From Eurosta solidaginis (lineage: Eukaryota > Arthropoda > Insecta > Diptera > Tephritidae), in the NCBI RefSeq assembly GCF_040869045.1, contig NC_090319.1, positions 394,149,601 to 394,213,600 on the forward strand: a DNA stretch of 64,000 bases. The letters run 5' to 3'. Position 1 is the first letter of the stretch. Every line of letters begins with the position of its first letter. Under the pieces are notes generated by a model that was not told where the DNA came from, ran no database searches, and saw only the letters and a program-made list of their open reading frames with translations. This document shows, one piece after another, positions 20,535 through 32,925 of the stretch. The translations under genes were made by a program, and so were the position numbers.

Positions 20535-22289
20535 TAGATGAATAAATACCTTGAAGCATGCATCTAACTCACATCAAATAATAATCGGACAATGAGCTGC
20601 AGAAGCGAACAAACGAATTTGGATTGAGCTGCATTGATTTTTTTTACGTTTATGCAAGCCGAATGATTATGAATTCATTAATTAAATATTTATTTTGATG
20701 CGATTTTCAGAGGCATAAAATGCAGTCATGCAAAAGAAACAAAAACAAAAAAAACGACAGAAAAAAGGAAAGTTAACAAATCAAAAATAAAACGAATATG
20801 CATTCGCAATAAAAGGGATAATTTTCCCATTTTCTAGTGATCAACATCCAGCAAAGCCATATCCATTACGCTTGAGTAAAGCTGACCGAGAGCGGTTGGA
20901 TGGGACCGAACCGTCTTACATGTGTACGTTTACAGGCGTTTATGCTTTTTCTATTTGCAAAAATTGTTGTGGTTGGATACGAATAGAAATCCGTACTTCC
21001 GTTCCGTCGTCGGGCAGTCATGTTCGCCGGCTTCTTTACTTCCGCAGCCGTCTATTGACAATAGTAACAATAACAATTACCAACATAGTGTCTGGCATAG
21101 CTATCGACTGTCGTCGTAACCACTCACCACTCATCACACAATGGACACACCATTCAATCAACGACGCCCGTTTAGAGGACGTACAGGCGCATATAAAGAG
21201 ATTTTAATTTTTTGATTATGCTGCTGCAGAGACTTGGTGTACGCCGTTTGTGACGACAGCTATGATGGTAGTTGATGAGCTGGACAATGCAATCCTGTCA
21301 ATATATGAATGTCACATACATACATACATCCATATGTACAATGGATAATGTAATCGACGTAATGATGGTTATAGTGTTTTTTTTTTATTATAATGCTATT
21401 CCACACATGACCACGACCCACTCCCTGGCATTCCGAGGGGGCACAACTTTGATTATACAAACGAACACATCTACCCCTATTAAGTTTGTATAGTTAAATC
21501 GGTAATCAATGAAGTAGCTGTTGTATCCTTGGTGGCCCTTCATTGTACTTTCTCATTTTTATACGTTTCTCCCTTTTTTGTTCTTAAGCGTAAGAAGCAA
21601 AGCATGCAAGGAAAATCTGAGTTTGGAAGCACAAAAGCGGATGGAAAGTTGATTAAATAACGTTGAAGGCATTCCGGCGTATTTATTTCGCTTAATGCGG
21701 CCTAATTTTGACATATTTCCGACGGTCAGTTTTTTAGCATTAATATCCTGGGAGTATAGGTTTGGGCATATAAACAGAAAATTATTATGCATTACGTCAA
21801 ACATTCACGCTGTTTCCGTAAAGGATAAGCGATCAATCCGATAATTGAAGTTAATCACGTGAGGAAAGTTTTTTTATATTTTCTTTTTTATTTAATACCT
21901 TCATTGATTTCTGTTTGTCGCTTGGTCATTGGCCAGATTATCTCACATTTAAAATATTTAGGTACAAGGAAGGATGCCAGCGCTAAAATATGCCGGGGAT
22001 TTACTCCGAACTTCCTTCTGAGAACATTTTTCCACACAAAACTCCGTATATGCTTTTCCCTACTTTAATGTTCCTAACCGAATGTCAAAATGGTGCAGTT
22101 TACAAAGAAGAATGGCAATATATGTATGACACTTGTAAGATTCATAAATGGCTTCGAAAAGTTTCAAAAGTTTGTATTTTCGGAGTCAAATTACTACCAA
22201 AAATGAGCTGTTTATATGGTCAATGCGATGTGTCGAAAATGGCTCATAGTCAGATTCATGTCGGACAACAAACGCAAGAAGTGAATTGC
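20535..22289. other. unassigned apart from the exon candidate
   Basis: This stretch contains A-rich runs (20730-20800), an ACATACATACATCC microsatellite (about 21315) and short frames. The 131-codon frame at 21990-22385 runs into the LINE relic that follows and is not recognised. Confidence 0.4.
20838..20923 (+). CDS. weak candidate host exon (86 bp)
   Basis: A pyrimidine-rich acceptor ending TTTTCTAG precedes an open segment. It encodes HPAKPYPLRLSKADRERLDG and continues to SYM. A possible donor GTACGT begins at 20924. The peptide has unbiased composition and the segment is GC-richer than its flanks. I do not recognise the protein. The frame actually stays open to 21207, so the exon end is uncertain. 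It is the best host-like segment on the + strand but could be chance. Confidence 0.15.
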
Positions 22290-23880
22290 GTTCATTTCTG
22301 GCCAACCCTAGGTAAGAGGGTTAGGTTAACAGGTCGTGTATGGGAATATCCCAAACTTCACTCGGAGACTTCTTGTCCATTGTGAATGCCCATAGTGATT
22401 GCGGGTGACGGCACATTCGCCCAACCAGATTACTTCCTAGCAGTCCTCAACGAACCACTTGCTTTCTCTGATGAACTTAAGTATGGGCGAAATATTCTGC
22501 CAGATTGTCGAAAAACCGTACGTCCAGAAATGTGAGTTGTCTTATTTGCAGTCCCGGCAGGGAAAGTGATGAATCGACTCCTCTTCGTTCTCAGCGTTAC
22601 ACCTTGTGCAGAGTAACGTTGGCATGCGCCACCCTCGGAGAATCGGTGCGGGTGTGATGACAGCCGTAAATACTCTTACTGCAGATTTGTTGATTTGTTG
22701 AGCTTGAGAAAGAAGGTTTTTATTTTCCTATCTAAACATGGCTATAAGGATCCTGAGGCTTCGCAATCATCCCGGTTGGGCCAGAGCAAGTCCGTTTCCA
22801 TAATATCATATTCCTTGACTCCATTTCGGAGCCTTTCCTGGCCATCTCATTTGTGAATTCATTCCCTTCTATATCGTTGTGCCCAGGAACCCTGCAAAGG
22901 AAGACATTGAGATACGAGCGAAGTTCAACACCCTCGCACGATATTCGATTTTATCACGTCGGACTCTAATGCCTTTAAGGCTGTCGGCAAAGATTGTTAC
23001 ATGTGTCTTGGACCATACTGTCCTATCTCTATGGCATAGACCTGCCCTGAAGATTGTTAAAATTTTATTAATTAACAGTAACTAAAGAAGAGGCGATAGC
23101 ACATCGCCCTGAGATGTTCCTCTGGTAGCCATTTTAGGCCCTAATCCTGAGCGTATAATCGATCCATGCAAGTATAGTGGCTTGGGTTCCATGTTGTATA
23201 AGTACCACGCAGATGGCCTCCGCTTGAACGTTGTTGAAGCCAGCCTCAATGACGACGATGGATGCCAAGGTGTATTCTTTGCCAGTTTAGTCATTTCTCG
23301 ATGACGCAAATTGCACTGTGAAGGGCACTTTCAGAACTTTTGCCTTTACGGTATACGTGCTAAGCGGCATCCATCTTGCAGAAGTTTGCGTTATTTTTTA
23401 TATTCAACAGGTCAATAAGTCTCCCCAGTGGATTAAATATAGAGGAGGAGCGGCTTACTGGCTGCTATCCTTGACTTCCGAATGGCTTAGTTTCCCTGTT
23501 TTAAGAATGAACAAGCTTTGTGGACATAACAACAACATGACCGATTCACTCCATGTGGGTCCCATAGCATCTTATCCTGCTCTACCACGTTTGTGGCGTC
23601 GGTTTCCGCATAATAAGGGCGGTTTTCTTGCATTGTGATGGTCGTTGCATACGTGCATCCCGGAGAGTGTGTCTTCATCAAGGCGTCCAAAGTTTTCTGT
23701 TTGGAGACGGTCCATATGCCATCAGACTTCTTTATGTTATTTGGGGCCACGTTTGACCCAGATATTATCTTGCGAAGTCTTGATGACATGATTCCTTCTA
23801 TGCCTTCCTAATGTATTTTGGAATCCCAGTCCTCTTGGAGTCGGCTATGTTTAAGAGTTTTCTCGGCGTTGACCACTCCC
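22290..23880 (-). pseudogene. second RNase H-bearing LINE relic (LOA-like)
   Basis: On the minus strand, from high to low coordinates: a pre-RT segment SDGIWTVSKQKTLDALMKTH (near 23715) ending in SPGC, an RT block RGTSQGDVLSPLL at 23085-23125 (usual form GTPQGG), an RNase H block PGHNDIEGNEF near 22880 followed by ARKGSEMES, and a Cys/His knuckle CTRCNAENEEESIHHFPC near 22590. Frameshifts separate every block, and much of the RT, including any YADD, is missing or unreadable. The 3' side ends with GTTAACCTAACCCTC on the minus strand at about 22310. It is a different family from the LOA copy at 10067-15410, as shared blocks differ strongly. Confidence 0.7.
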
Positions 23881-25630
23881 TAAATGATGAGAAAAAACAT
23901 ACCCGAACGCATTATACATCAATCTTTAAAATATTTATAAAATCTCTCCCCAAATGTGTATTTCCTATTCTGTAATTAGTTTTGATGTCGTGTCCAACAG
24001 CCAACAAATGTGGAATAAAAAACGTTACTGTCCCATTTTAGATGTAGGACAAATGGGGTTACTTTATTATTTTTCTTTATTTATTTTTCGCCCATTTTCA
24101 GAATCAGTTAAATAAATTATTTAGTTAAGTAATGCATAGACGCATATACCCGCCAGCCATAAATGTCACCATCAATATCCAATTTCTCCATATTGCAGCT
24201 GCTCAAAGCATTTAGTCGAATATGCATAATGATTAGATGACGCAACGTAATGAAGATTAGCTCAAAAAGTATGATGATGATGATCAATAACAACTTGCAA
24301 TGTTTATACATACGAGCTAAAATCTTCATGCTTACATATATTCAATGCATTAGCCCATGCTAAGGACGGATGTATGTAGAAACAACAAATCGCTGTCAAT
24401 TTGCAAACATAAAATTTTATCACCTAATATTGGAAATGGATTGTAATACACTTTCGTTTTTTTTGCTACTTTCCCATTTTTTTCGATCCCTTTTCGACAA
24501 TTACTTTAGCATGTACTGAAGGCAAATTGTGAATTACTTATGGCTCTGCGAATGGTGAAAGGAAACCAAAACTGAGGAAAATGTAGAATGCTCATTCGGG
24601 TATTACGTACAATTTTACGTCCATATGTGAGAATATCGCATTCTTGCGCCCAAACTATTCGTGAAATTCATATAGATGTCAGTTGATTGACTTCATGTAA
24701 GTTACTTGGGAAGATTTAATTCATCTATATATATGTTTTTACATGGTGTAAATTTGTGATACTATCTTGCTTCGTGCAACATACATACGTATGTACATGT
24801 GTTTATTTCATAGGTGTTATACAATTTTGTATTTTTAAGGAGGTGGGTAGAAAACTTTGGAAAAATATCAATATTATTTCCCAAAAATCCTTTTCTGAGA
24901 TGCATGGATTTCGGAAATAGAAAGACAAGAAAAACGCGATCTCATATTCATAAAATGTGATCGATGGGGTTGGAAAATATGCTCGTAAATGAAAACCATC
25001 TGTCACCATCGCACGGAGAGTTTTTTTTTAATTCAAACCTAATTCACAAACAAAATTAAGCAAAACAGCAGACAAGTTCAACTCTATGGTGTTTTTGAGA
25101 TATACAATCTTTTTTTGTCTATACAATCTATAATAGCTGTATTTCGTTGCTAACTATTACAATTAAAACACTAACTAGCTTACCGAATTGCATGGAAAGC
25201 AACAATAAAAAGTAATCGAGTTGAGTTGGCTGAGCGGTTTCAGTTGAAACCGCTTAGGTATTTGTCGACCTGATTGATAATGTTGTATAGTGTTGCATAT
25301 TCAAAAATAGGGCACTATTGTGAACGAGCGAATGAAATGAACATACCAATGTGCAGATAAACAAAAATAACAAAATAACAGCGTGGCGGCAGGGTGACAT
25401 ACATACACACAAACACACGCATTTCATGTATTTTGTTTTTGTAATTCTCTGGTTGAGTGTCAAAAACATAGTGCGCTAGAAGTAGAAATGTCATAGCAGC
25501 TAAAAAAATAACAATTAGCTGATAAACTTCCACCATCTGTATGGTTTTGCCATAATGAAACTGTTTAGCTAGTTGAAGCGCTTTTTTCAAGCTCGCTTGG
25601 AAAAAAAGCAACTAATATAAAATTAAGTCG
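23881..25630. other. no gene recognised
   Basis: AT-rich with ACATACGTATGTACATGTG words near 24780 and ACATACACAC words near 25400. Short frames only. Confidence 0.5.
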
Positions 25631-25864
25631 CTGAATTTGTTGTTAATCGCGAGAACGGTTGGACCGATTTCGCAATTTTTTTTTTAGGATTTTCCTTGAA
25701 GTACAAGTATGGTTCTTGCGGAGAGAAAAATTATAAAAATTGCCTGAAAAAGTCTAAAATAAACGTTTGTTTTAAATGAAGTTTAAATTTTCGCGTACAT
25801 TTATCAAAATAATTGCAACTAGTATCGCCTGTGGTCGAAATTCGATCAATTTGTATTTTTTTCA
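25631..25864 (+). other. Helitron-like 5' region words
   Basis: GCGAGAACGGTTGGACCGAT at about 25649, followed by a T-run and AGGATTTTCC, resembles the conserved subterminal text of many insect Helitrons. No TC start or CTAG end could be fixed, so this is only a possible remnant. Confidence 0.3.
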
Positions 25865-26755
25865 ATTTTCGATTCAGTCAAGTTGCATTTAAATAATAAT
25901 AAATTAAGTTGAAGTAAAATAATATATAATAAAATAAAATAAGAAACAAAATAAATTAGCATAAAAGACAATATAAAAAATTTAATGTTATATCTTTGTA
26001 GCAAATTTATTATTTTTTGTTCAGTATAAGACGTACTTTATTTAAAATGAGGATTAAATCTGCAAATGCAAAAACATTTGCGGGCACATTTGCCATTAAT
26101 TGTTATAAATAAATTTAGTTAGTTTCAACAAAAGTTAACTCAATATTAGTTATTTCATGTTTTTTTAAAAGCAACTAAAATAAAAAAACAAAGAATCTGT
26201 TAATTAAAGACCTATGTATTTACTTCTCCTTAAAGTTTTTTTGTGCGCTAACAATTATTTTGGAACAATTTTTTTAGGATTTTGGTACAGACCAATATAA
26301 GTAAGTGGCAACAATGGGGAAACAATATTTTATTCGAACTGAAGATGAGTGAGTGAGTAGTTCTCTCGCCTTTTGGGGCCTGAATGTATTTACAGTTTTG
26401 AAACGGGAAAAAGCCGTGATGATGCCGGTTGCCATTTTGATCTAAAATCGAAAACGTTTTTGAGAAGTTTTTTTTTCGTTTAATATACAACGTGAAATTT
26501 TCCGATGCAATCAAGTTGCATTTAAATAATAATAAACTAAGTTGAATTAAAAGATAATATAATAAAATAAAATAAGAAATATCAAAATAAATTAGTATAA
26601 GACAATAAACAAATTTTAATGTAACATCTTTGTAGCAAATTTATTTATTTTTTGTTCAGTATAAGACGTGCTCTATCTAAAGTGAGCATATAATCTGGAA
26701 ATGCAAAAAAACACTTTGGGTCAAATTTATAATTAATTATAATAAGTAAATAAAC
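25865..26755 (+). repeat. pair of about 250-bp direct repeats, 633 bp apart
   Basis: The segment starting TCAAGTTGCATTTAAATAAT at 25878 recurs at 26511. Similarity continues through TTTGTAGCAAATTTATT and TTGTTCAGTATAAGACGT to about 26125 and 26755. Copies differ by substitutions and small indels. The unit between copies is not otherwise recognised. It may be a degraded tandem duplication or two insertions of one short element. Confidence 0.75.
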
Positions 26756-26879
26756 CATTCGAATCGATTCATATAACTTTTATATGATTTTACGTACGCT
26801 AACTTTGCGAAACAGTCCGTCAATTGATTGTATGGAAATTTTGTTAGGGTATTAATATATAGATTGTTGAACTTATCTA

Positions 26880-27060
26880 AAAGGATAGAAAAGAAATGGA
26901 AGTATTGGAGAGGACAGGAACGGAAAGGAACGGAAAATAGGGGAAAGGAAAAGAAAAGAAAATAGAAGAAAAGAGAAGGAAAGGAAAAAAAGAAACTGAG
27001 AAAGATATTGAGTTAGATTAAGATAGAGAGATAGGGAAAGATGGGGATGAGGGGAGAAAA
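26880..27060. repeat. polypurine tract
   Basis: About 180 bases are nearly all A and G (GGAAAGGAA, AGAGAGATAGG words). It resembles the purine tracts inside the two Helitrons of this window, and lies downstream of the Helitron-like words at 25649, but no CTAG terminus follows. Confidence 0.7.
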
Positions 27061-27089
27061 TGATCTCTAAATCAACCAGATATGATTCT

Positions 27090-27210
27090 TAAATTATTCC
27101 AAAGCAGTTCAGAAAACTATTTCGAAATATTCCCGAAACGATCCCGAAATAGTGGAAAGTGCCAAAATTATCAGGACATAGTCCCAAAAAGATCTCGAGA
27201 TGTTTGTAAA
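27090..27210. repeat. degenerate minisatellite of GATCCCGAAAT type
   Basis: Units of about 11-13 bases such as TATTTCGAAATA, TTCCCGAAACG and ATCCCGAAATAG follow one another. The same unit makes the longer array at 32463-32925. Confidence 0.55.
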
Positions 27211-27479
27211 CCCAATTTTTTGTAACACTAAATTTTTAATCCCCGAATAGGTGGCTAGGGCCAACATACCTAAAGTTATATCGATTGAAAGTCATTAACA
27301 GTAACGCAGAGAGCGTGAAACCTCTTCCCGTTTTAAAATAATATAGCGAGGATATATTTTCTATCTGGATGCGAAATTTCATCCAGGATGAATGTGACTT
27401 GTTTTAGATTTTGTTTAAAAAGCTTTTTTCTCTGAGTTTACTTGGATATTGTATGTTCAGAATAAAACAATGGAAACAT

Positions 27480-27617
27480 TCTAGACCAAAACCATCTATA
27501 GTTTTGGAATCTTCTTACTTCCACACCATTTTCGAGTTTGGTAGTTGAGAAAACTTCTGGGGACTTATCTAGTCAATGTGAGGTCCTCACACATCGGCCA
27601 TTTCAACCTAACCTCGT
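27480..27617 (+). mobile_element. LOA 3'-UTR fragment (5'-truncated copy)
   Basis: CGAGTTTGGTAGTTGAGAAA, AACTTCTGG, GTCAATGTGAGGTCCTCA and a final TTTCAACCTAACCTCG match, in order, the minus-strand 3' end of the LOA element at 10067-10190. It is a typical dead-on-arrival copy with only the 3' end, in + orientation. The 5' truncation point is not sharp; 27480 is an estimate. Confidence 0.75.
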
Positions 27618-29442
27618 TTTGCACAACAAAAAAACAAAAAAATAGGATTAACAATGCACCTTGGCAACTCAAAAGTGAGTACGTACATCCGCAATAATTA
27701 GTACTACTTTTACATGTAGGTGTGTCAATTTATATATTTTGAGTATTTTATAGCAATATTTTTTCCTCTTATTTTACAACAGTACATTAACTACGGTTAT
27801 CCTTGTATAACTCATTTCCTGGCGGCGTTCACTGGCAACGCGAGAAATCAAATTAACGACCAATATGACGTGACTAACGCAATTAGTGTGAATTATGTGC
27901 ACCATTTAAGACATTAACTGTATTTATGACTTTCTAACGGATTCATTTCGTCAAAAATCTCTATCCCAAAATCTTGCCATGGCTATTTATTTCGGCAGAA
28001 AGATGCCGAAGTCATAATTAAATTAAGGGCATAGTGAAGTGAATATTGCGACATCAGCAATAGCGTTAGAACAGCAACAACCATCCCTCGACCCACACAA
28101 ACTCACTCACCCAATATTGGCTATGACGACCCTCATCAATGTAATTATAACCCGTGCCGTTGGATTGATTTCTTCAATCCATCTTGGCATTGGCGCTTTT
28201 AAGGCTTCTTAAAGAAGCTTACGAACACATACATACATACGTACGTTTATACATAAATGGTGGGTGATATGTAAGTGTGTGTCCTCCCACCTAGTAATAT
28301 TTATCTCTATCTTCTATCCAGTTAATTTCTAAGTTATTGGCGACTGCTGCGTTGCGCTAAGCTCTCATCCGGTCAAAGGGATTACGTAAAACTTATTCGG
28401 ATGGTGGTATATTCTAGCCTGCAGCAAATACAAAGCAACCTACCACAAGTAGATCCACTTCGCTCAGCCACATTTATTCTTGATGCATCGTTGAGTGCCT
28501 GAAATGCTTCCAGGCATCATATGAGGTACTTCTGTTGATGATGATGTGTGCACTCAAGTTCACCCCACAAAATTTTGCTTGTCTCCACAGGCTATTAATG
28601 CTAGTATGTCCAACTATTATGCTGGATAGATTGGTGAAAGGGAGGGGGAAAGTAGATAAACTATTACTAAATTTGCTTTCGATCAACAAATTCGCACTGC
28701 ATAATTCCTAATCAGATTCCGCAACATTTTGTGTAAATACTTTCATTAATCAATCTATGTACTCACATTAGGGTGCTTCGTTTTATTTTAACAAAGAGTA
28801 TTTAAAAGCAATTTCTGGTAGGGTCGTTTAAAAAAGTGTTGAGTAATATTTCGTCAATGGAGTCGTCTCAATCACGAACATAATAAATGGGTGTATTTAT
28901 ATTGTGCGGTTTGTGCTCCTTTTAAACATTTGATGGATTTGAATTAAAGAAAAAGATGTAAGTATTCTTCTTATGCTTTGCTTGCAACAATAGTTGGAAG
29001 AGTGCTACTTTTTTATGTCAGATGGCGCTGGTCTCGCGCAATCTGCCGTTATCATTAAATATACGTGCAATCACTCATCATGTATACTACTGAGTTAAAC
29101 GCATCTATATGATAAAGTGCTTATGTGAATGCTTTTGTTGGATGTAGAGTAAGCAAATATGAGGAAATGTGTGATTTATTTTCTTTGCTGATATTAAAAT
29201 TTTTACAAAAACAAACGAGAATCTTCAAGTTGGAGTATTTATTCGAACACCGTTTTCATTCAATCGATATTATTGAGGTTGGTTGCATCAGCGCAAAAAC
29301 GCACAATTAAGTAGCGTTACACAGAACTAAAGTGGTTTAAGGGTCAAATTATGTATGACGCTGTGACACTTTGCCTAGCAATCACTCACATTCACAGTCA
29401 CCCCTATACAATACCAACACTTTTTAAAGGCATTCGGATTTA
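27618..29442. other. no gene recognised; one MITE-like end
   Basis: This contains an ACATACATACATACGTACG run near 28230 and a solo CATTAGGGTG end at about 28768 like those of the 20133-20534 MITE. No partner end was found. Confidence 0.4.
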
Positions 29443-29850
29443 CTGTTGTTGTTGTTATTGTAGCGATAAGATTACTTCCCGAAGGCTTTGGGGAGTGTTA
29501 TCGATGTGATGGTCCTTTGCCGGATACAGATCCGATACGCTCCGGTAACACAGCTCCATTAAGGTGCTAGCCCGACCACCTCGGGAACGATTTATATCGC
29601 CACATTAAACCTTCAGGCCATCCCTTCCTCCCCACCCCAAGTTCCATGAGAGCTTGGGGTCGCCAGAGCCTTGTCTCTTAGTGAAACGGGATTCGCCGCT
29701 CGAAGGTGAGGTTGACAATTGGGTTTTCAGATCTATATATTGCGCTGGCAACCTGAAAGGGTTGCGCTACACAACCCGTTGAATCTGGTATTTTAGTCGC
29801 CTCTTACGACAGGCATACCTACCGCGGGTATATTCTAACCCCCTAACCTA
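29443..29850 (+). mobile_element. interspersed repeat family B, longest copy (SINE-like)
   Basis: It starts with a TGTTGTTGTTATTG run, then GATAAGATTACTTCCCGAAGGC, a short hairpin-prone region, GATGGTCCTTTGCCGGAT, CGACCACCTCGGGAACGATTT, GGTGAGGTTGACAATTGGGT, ATATTGCGCTGGCAACC, and ends with GTCGCCTCTTACGACAGGCA followed by ACCGCGGGTATATTC. It encodes no protein. The same ordered words occur at 35653-35870, 51715-52050 (minus) and, diverged, 61545-61692 (minus), so it is a dispersed repeat. No clear A/B box was found, hence only 'SINE-like'. Confidence 0.8.
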
Positions 29851-32397
29851 ACCCGCTGCGCATAGATAGATTTACCAGTTTTAGGCGGCCAAAAATATTT
29901 GATTGCCTATATCTTCTTAAAACTGTTTAATAAATGAAAAATTATAATAATTTGTGTAATTAATCGGTTATATTAAAAAAAATAGTTTTACCCTGTGTAA
30001 CACTAAAAAATACCTGCGCAGTGAAGCTATTTTTCTGGTTGTACAGCAACAAGGGTGTATCAAACCCTCTATCTAACCCCCTATCTGCAAGTATCTGCAG
30101 CTAAATTTAATGCAGTTGGCAAGCTAATTGTGCCAAGTACCATGTTCAAACCTGATTTTCACTTGGACGGACTTGGAGACATAACAAAACTGGTTTTGAA
30201 TACCAAAAATCAAAAAAAAAAAATCAAAAATTTTGTAAAATCCTAAATAAAATAGGTTCTTTGTCAATTTGTAACTTTTAAAAATCACAAGCACCATTAA
30301 TAATGTTAGTATTTACCTGAAATATCAGAATCCATCACAATTACTCGATTCAATTGTCTTAAAACTTAAAACATTCACGTTAAAACATGCGATTTCACGT
30401 AGGTTAAAAAAAAAACTATAACACGCGTTTCAGAAATAGCTAAATTCCGATTACTTGATAGGTATGCGATGGCTGGGAAGGGGTAGAATTATTGTTCCCC
30501 TGTCTATTCTTAAGCTGTGGGAGTGCTTTTTTTTGTAATTGTGGCAACTTTCAGAAATTCAATTATGGCCGTCTAAATGTCTATAATCTACCTATGTGCG
30601 CTGGGGGTCAGTGAAGTGAATGAATGCTTTTGAACGATAAGAATTTTGGTTCACACGAAAAAATGGCTCGTTGCGTTATATATAATTTGCTCCTTAAAGT
30701 GATTTAGTCCATTTTTAACAGAAAATAATAATATTATAGCTCAAAAACATTAGGGAGGGCTTGGTCAAAAAAGGGCCGGAACAATACTCAATTGATATTT
30801 TTCGCATATTTTTGCGCAGTGGCTACTACGGTTCAAATATGATTGAAATTTAGGTGTTTGAGGAAATATAATTCTGAAATTGTTATTATAAAAACGATTT
30901 TTTATATACATACATAATTACATAATTGGGCGTTGAAAAGTTTTTGTTCCATAGCTTCCTGCCAAAAATTATTTGATGTGAAATGTGCGACGAGGACAGT
31001 ATTCACGTTTTTTTTTTTTATGTGGGTGCGAATTTCAAAAAATTTTTTTTTTGGTTTTACGTGTTTAGGTTTTCCGATAAGCACTATCGCTATGATATAA
31101 AAAGTTTAACGCTCAAAAACAAAAATAATTTCTGCGATGAAAGGACATTACCGTAATTTGCATGCGATAAAAATATGTCAAATGTAAATAATATTCAGAA
31201 ATTAGCATAGAATTGTCATAAAACAGTTTTTACTTTCAAGTGAAAGCACCAAATCGAGACAAAAAAGCCATAAAATATCGACATGACAACTTCACACTTT
31301 AAAAAAGCAACAAAAATATTAAAATAGTGAAAATGCGTAAATTATGCACGCTCCTGCAAATTTACGCTGGAACATATTTACAAATATACATATCGAAACA
31401 ATACAGTTTTGAATTAATATAAATCTCATGAATGTTTGGAATATATTATGGCAAATTTTCGAAACGCAAATACTTCACTTGTACATTTTGGCTAAGGAAA
31501 GAAAAATGTGCGACGCGCAGAGAGGACAGGCAGGGGGCATAATAACATGTGCATATATATTCCAGTTTGTATAATGTTTCAATATCAGGCTATTAAAATT
31601 ATAAACTACGTGTTTCAATTGAGCTTCACGCGCTTTGCAAGATTTATGAGCGTCTGTTTGATCAATTTGCTCCAGATTTAAACGATTTTGGTTTTTTTTT
31701 TTATTTTTTCCCTGGCCTAATCAAAATGTGTACGCAATTTTCTATCTATTTTGGATTTATGATAAATTTATAAAGTGTGATTGTTGCTGAAGATGTTGTC
31801 ATTGGTGTCACATATGCTGTAGCTTATTTTGCAAATTTCTCCATAAAGCCTGGGTGATTTGGTAAAAAATTTAAATTGTGCATTACAAATACATACATAT
31901 TTACACACGCGCTGTATGAGTGTAGGTGGTGTGTGATGCCACCACATTTAGCAAAGAGTCTTTAATTTGATTTATTAGCAGATTTAACATGAAAAACGTG
32001 TCTCTTCCTTAAACTGCAGTGTGTATGTGGCTTTGAAGTGCTTTTTTTTTTTTGTTTGGCTGTTGTAAGTCCTGAAAAGCCCACAACTGGGTAAACACAA
32101 AGGTTCAGGATCACATGTTTGAGGAAGGGTCAGAAAAGCAGGAGTAGGTCATGCGGCAATTGATTTACTTTGATTTTGCATTTTAAATTGGCGAATGGCA
32201 ATGTTTGAGTGGTGGGAGGAGTTCTGTGTGATTTACCTACTATATTTTCTACATTGCATATACTATGAACATATTTGGGCAATATCTACTGGTATTATAA
32301 ATTTTGCCTTAAAGTTTTGTACATACTACACAATTTAGCTATTTTCTTGAATATAGCAATAAATCCCGAAATTATCAAGATAACTATCCTAAATTTT
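29851..32397. other. AT-rich, no feature recognised
   Basis: Many A- and T-runs are present. Open frames of about 60 codons (30055-30246, 30902-31084) are lysine-rich by composition. Confidence 0.5.
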
Positions 32398-32462
32398 TTC
32401 TAAAATTTTATGTTTTGCCTGGAACGTGAACCTAGGATCTTCGGATCACCACAGCGACCGCC
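32398..32462 (-). mobile_element. SINE family A fragment (tRNA head)
   Basis: On the minus strand it reads TGATCCGAAGATCCTAGG then TTCACGTTCCAGGCAAAACA and AAAATTTTAGAAA, matching the B-box region and adjoining body of the family A copies at 44046 and 59338. The rest is missing; the minisatellite at 32463 abuts it. Confidence 0.55.
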
Positions 32463-32925
32463 GGAAATAATCTCGAAATAGTTTTGAAATCATCCCGAAA
32501 ATTATTTCGGTATGATCCCTGAATTATCTCGAATTTATCCTGAACAGTACTGGAATGAATGAAATGATCTTGAAAAAATTTTAATATGGTGAGAATAGTC
32601 CGGAACTCATCCCAAAAAGTCGCGATTTTATTACAATAAGATCACGAAACAGTCCTGAAATGAAAAAAAGCCACGAAATAGTCCCAGATGATCAGCAAAA
32701 ATGCCGGAATGATCAGGGATACAATCCGGAGCTGATTCCGAAATATTCCTGAGATTATACCGAAAAAAATTTGGATATGAACTCGAAATACTCTCGAATT
32801 GATCAAGAAAAAATTTGGAAATGATCACAATAAGATCCGCAATAAACTGAAAATTATACCGATGTCGTCCTAAACCTATTTAAATGATTCCGAAAAAAGG
32901 CCCGAAACAGCCCCGAAGTGTTTGT
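32463..32925. repeat. degenerate 11-13 bp minisatellite (GATCCCGAAAT type)
   Basis: For about 460 bases the text alternates between words like ATCCCGAAAATT, AATCCGGAGCTG, ATTCCGAAAT, ATTCCTGAGATT and ATACCGAAAAAA. Unit boundaries drift and copies are strongly diverged, so the array is old. The same unit is at 27090-27210. Confidence 0.65.

Noticed and set aside
25865..26755. LTR retrotransposon with short LTRs
   Set aside because: No TG...CA borders, primer-binding site, polypurine border or gag/pol text was seen between the direct repeats.
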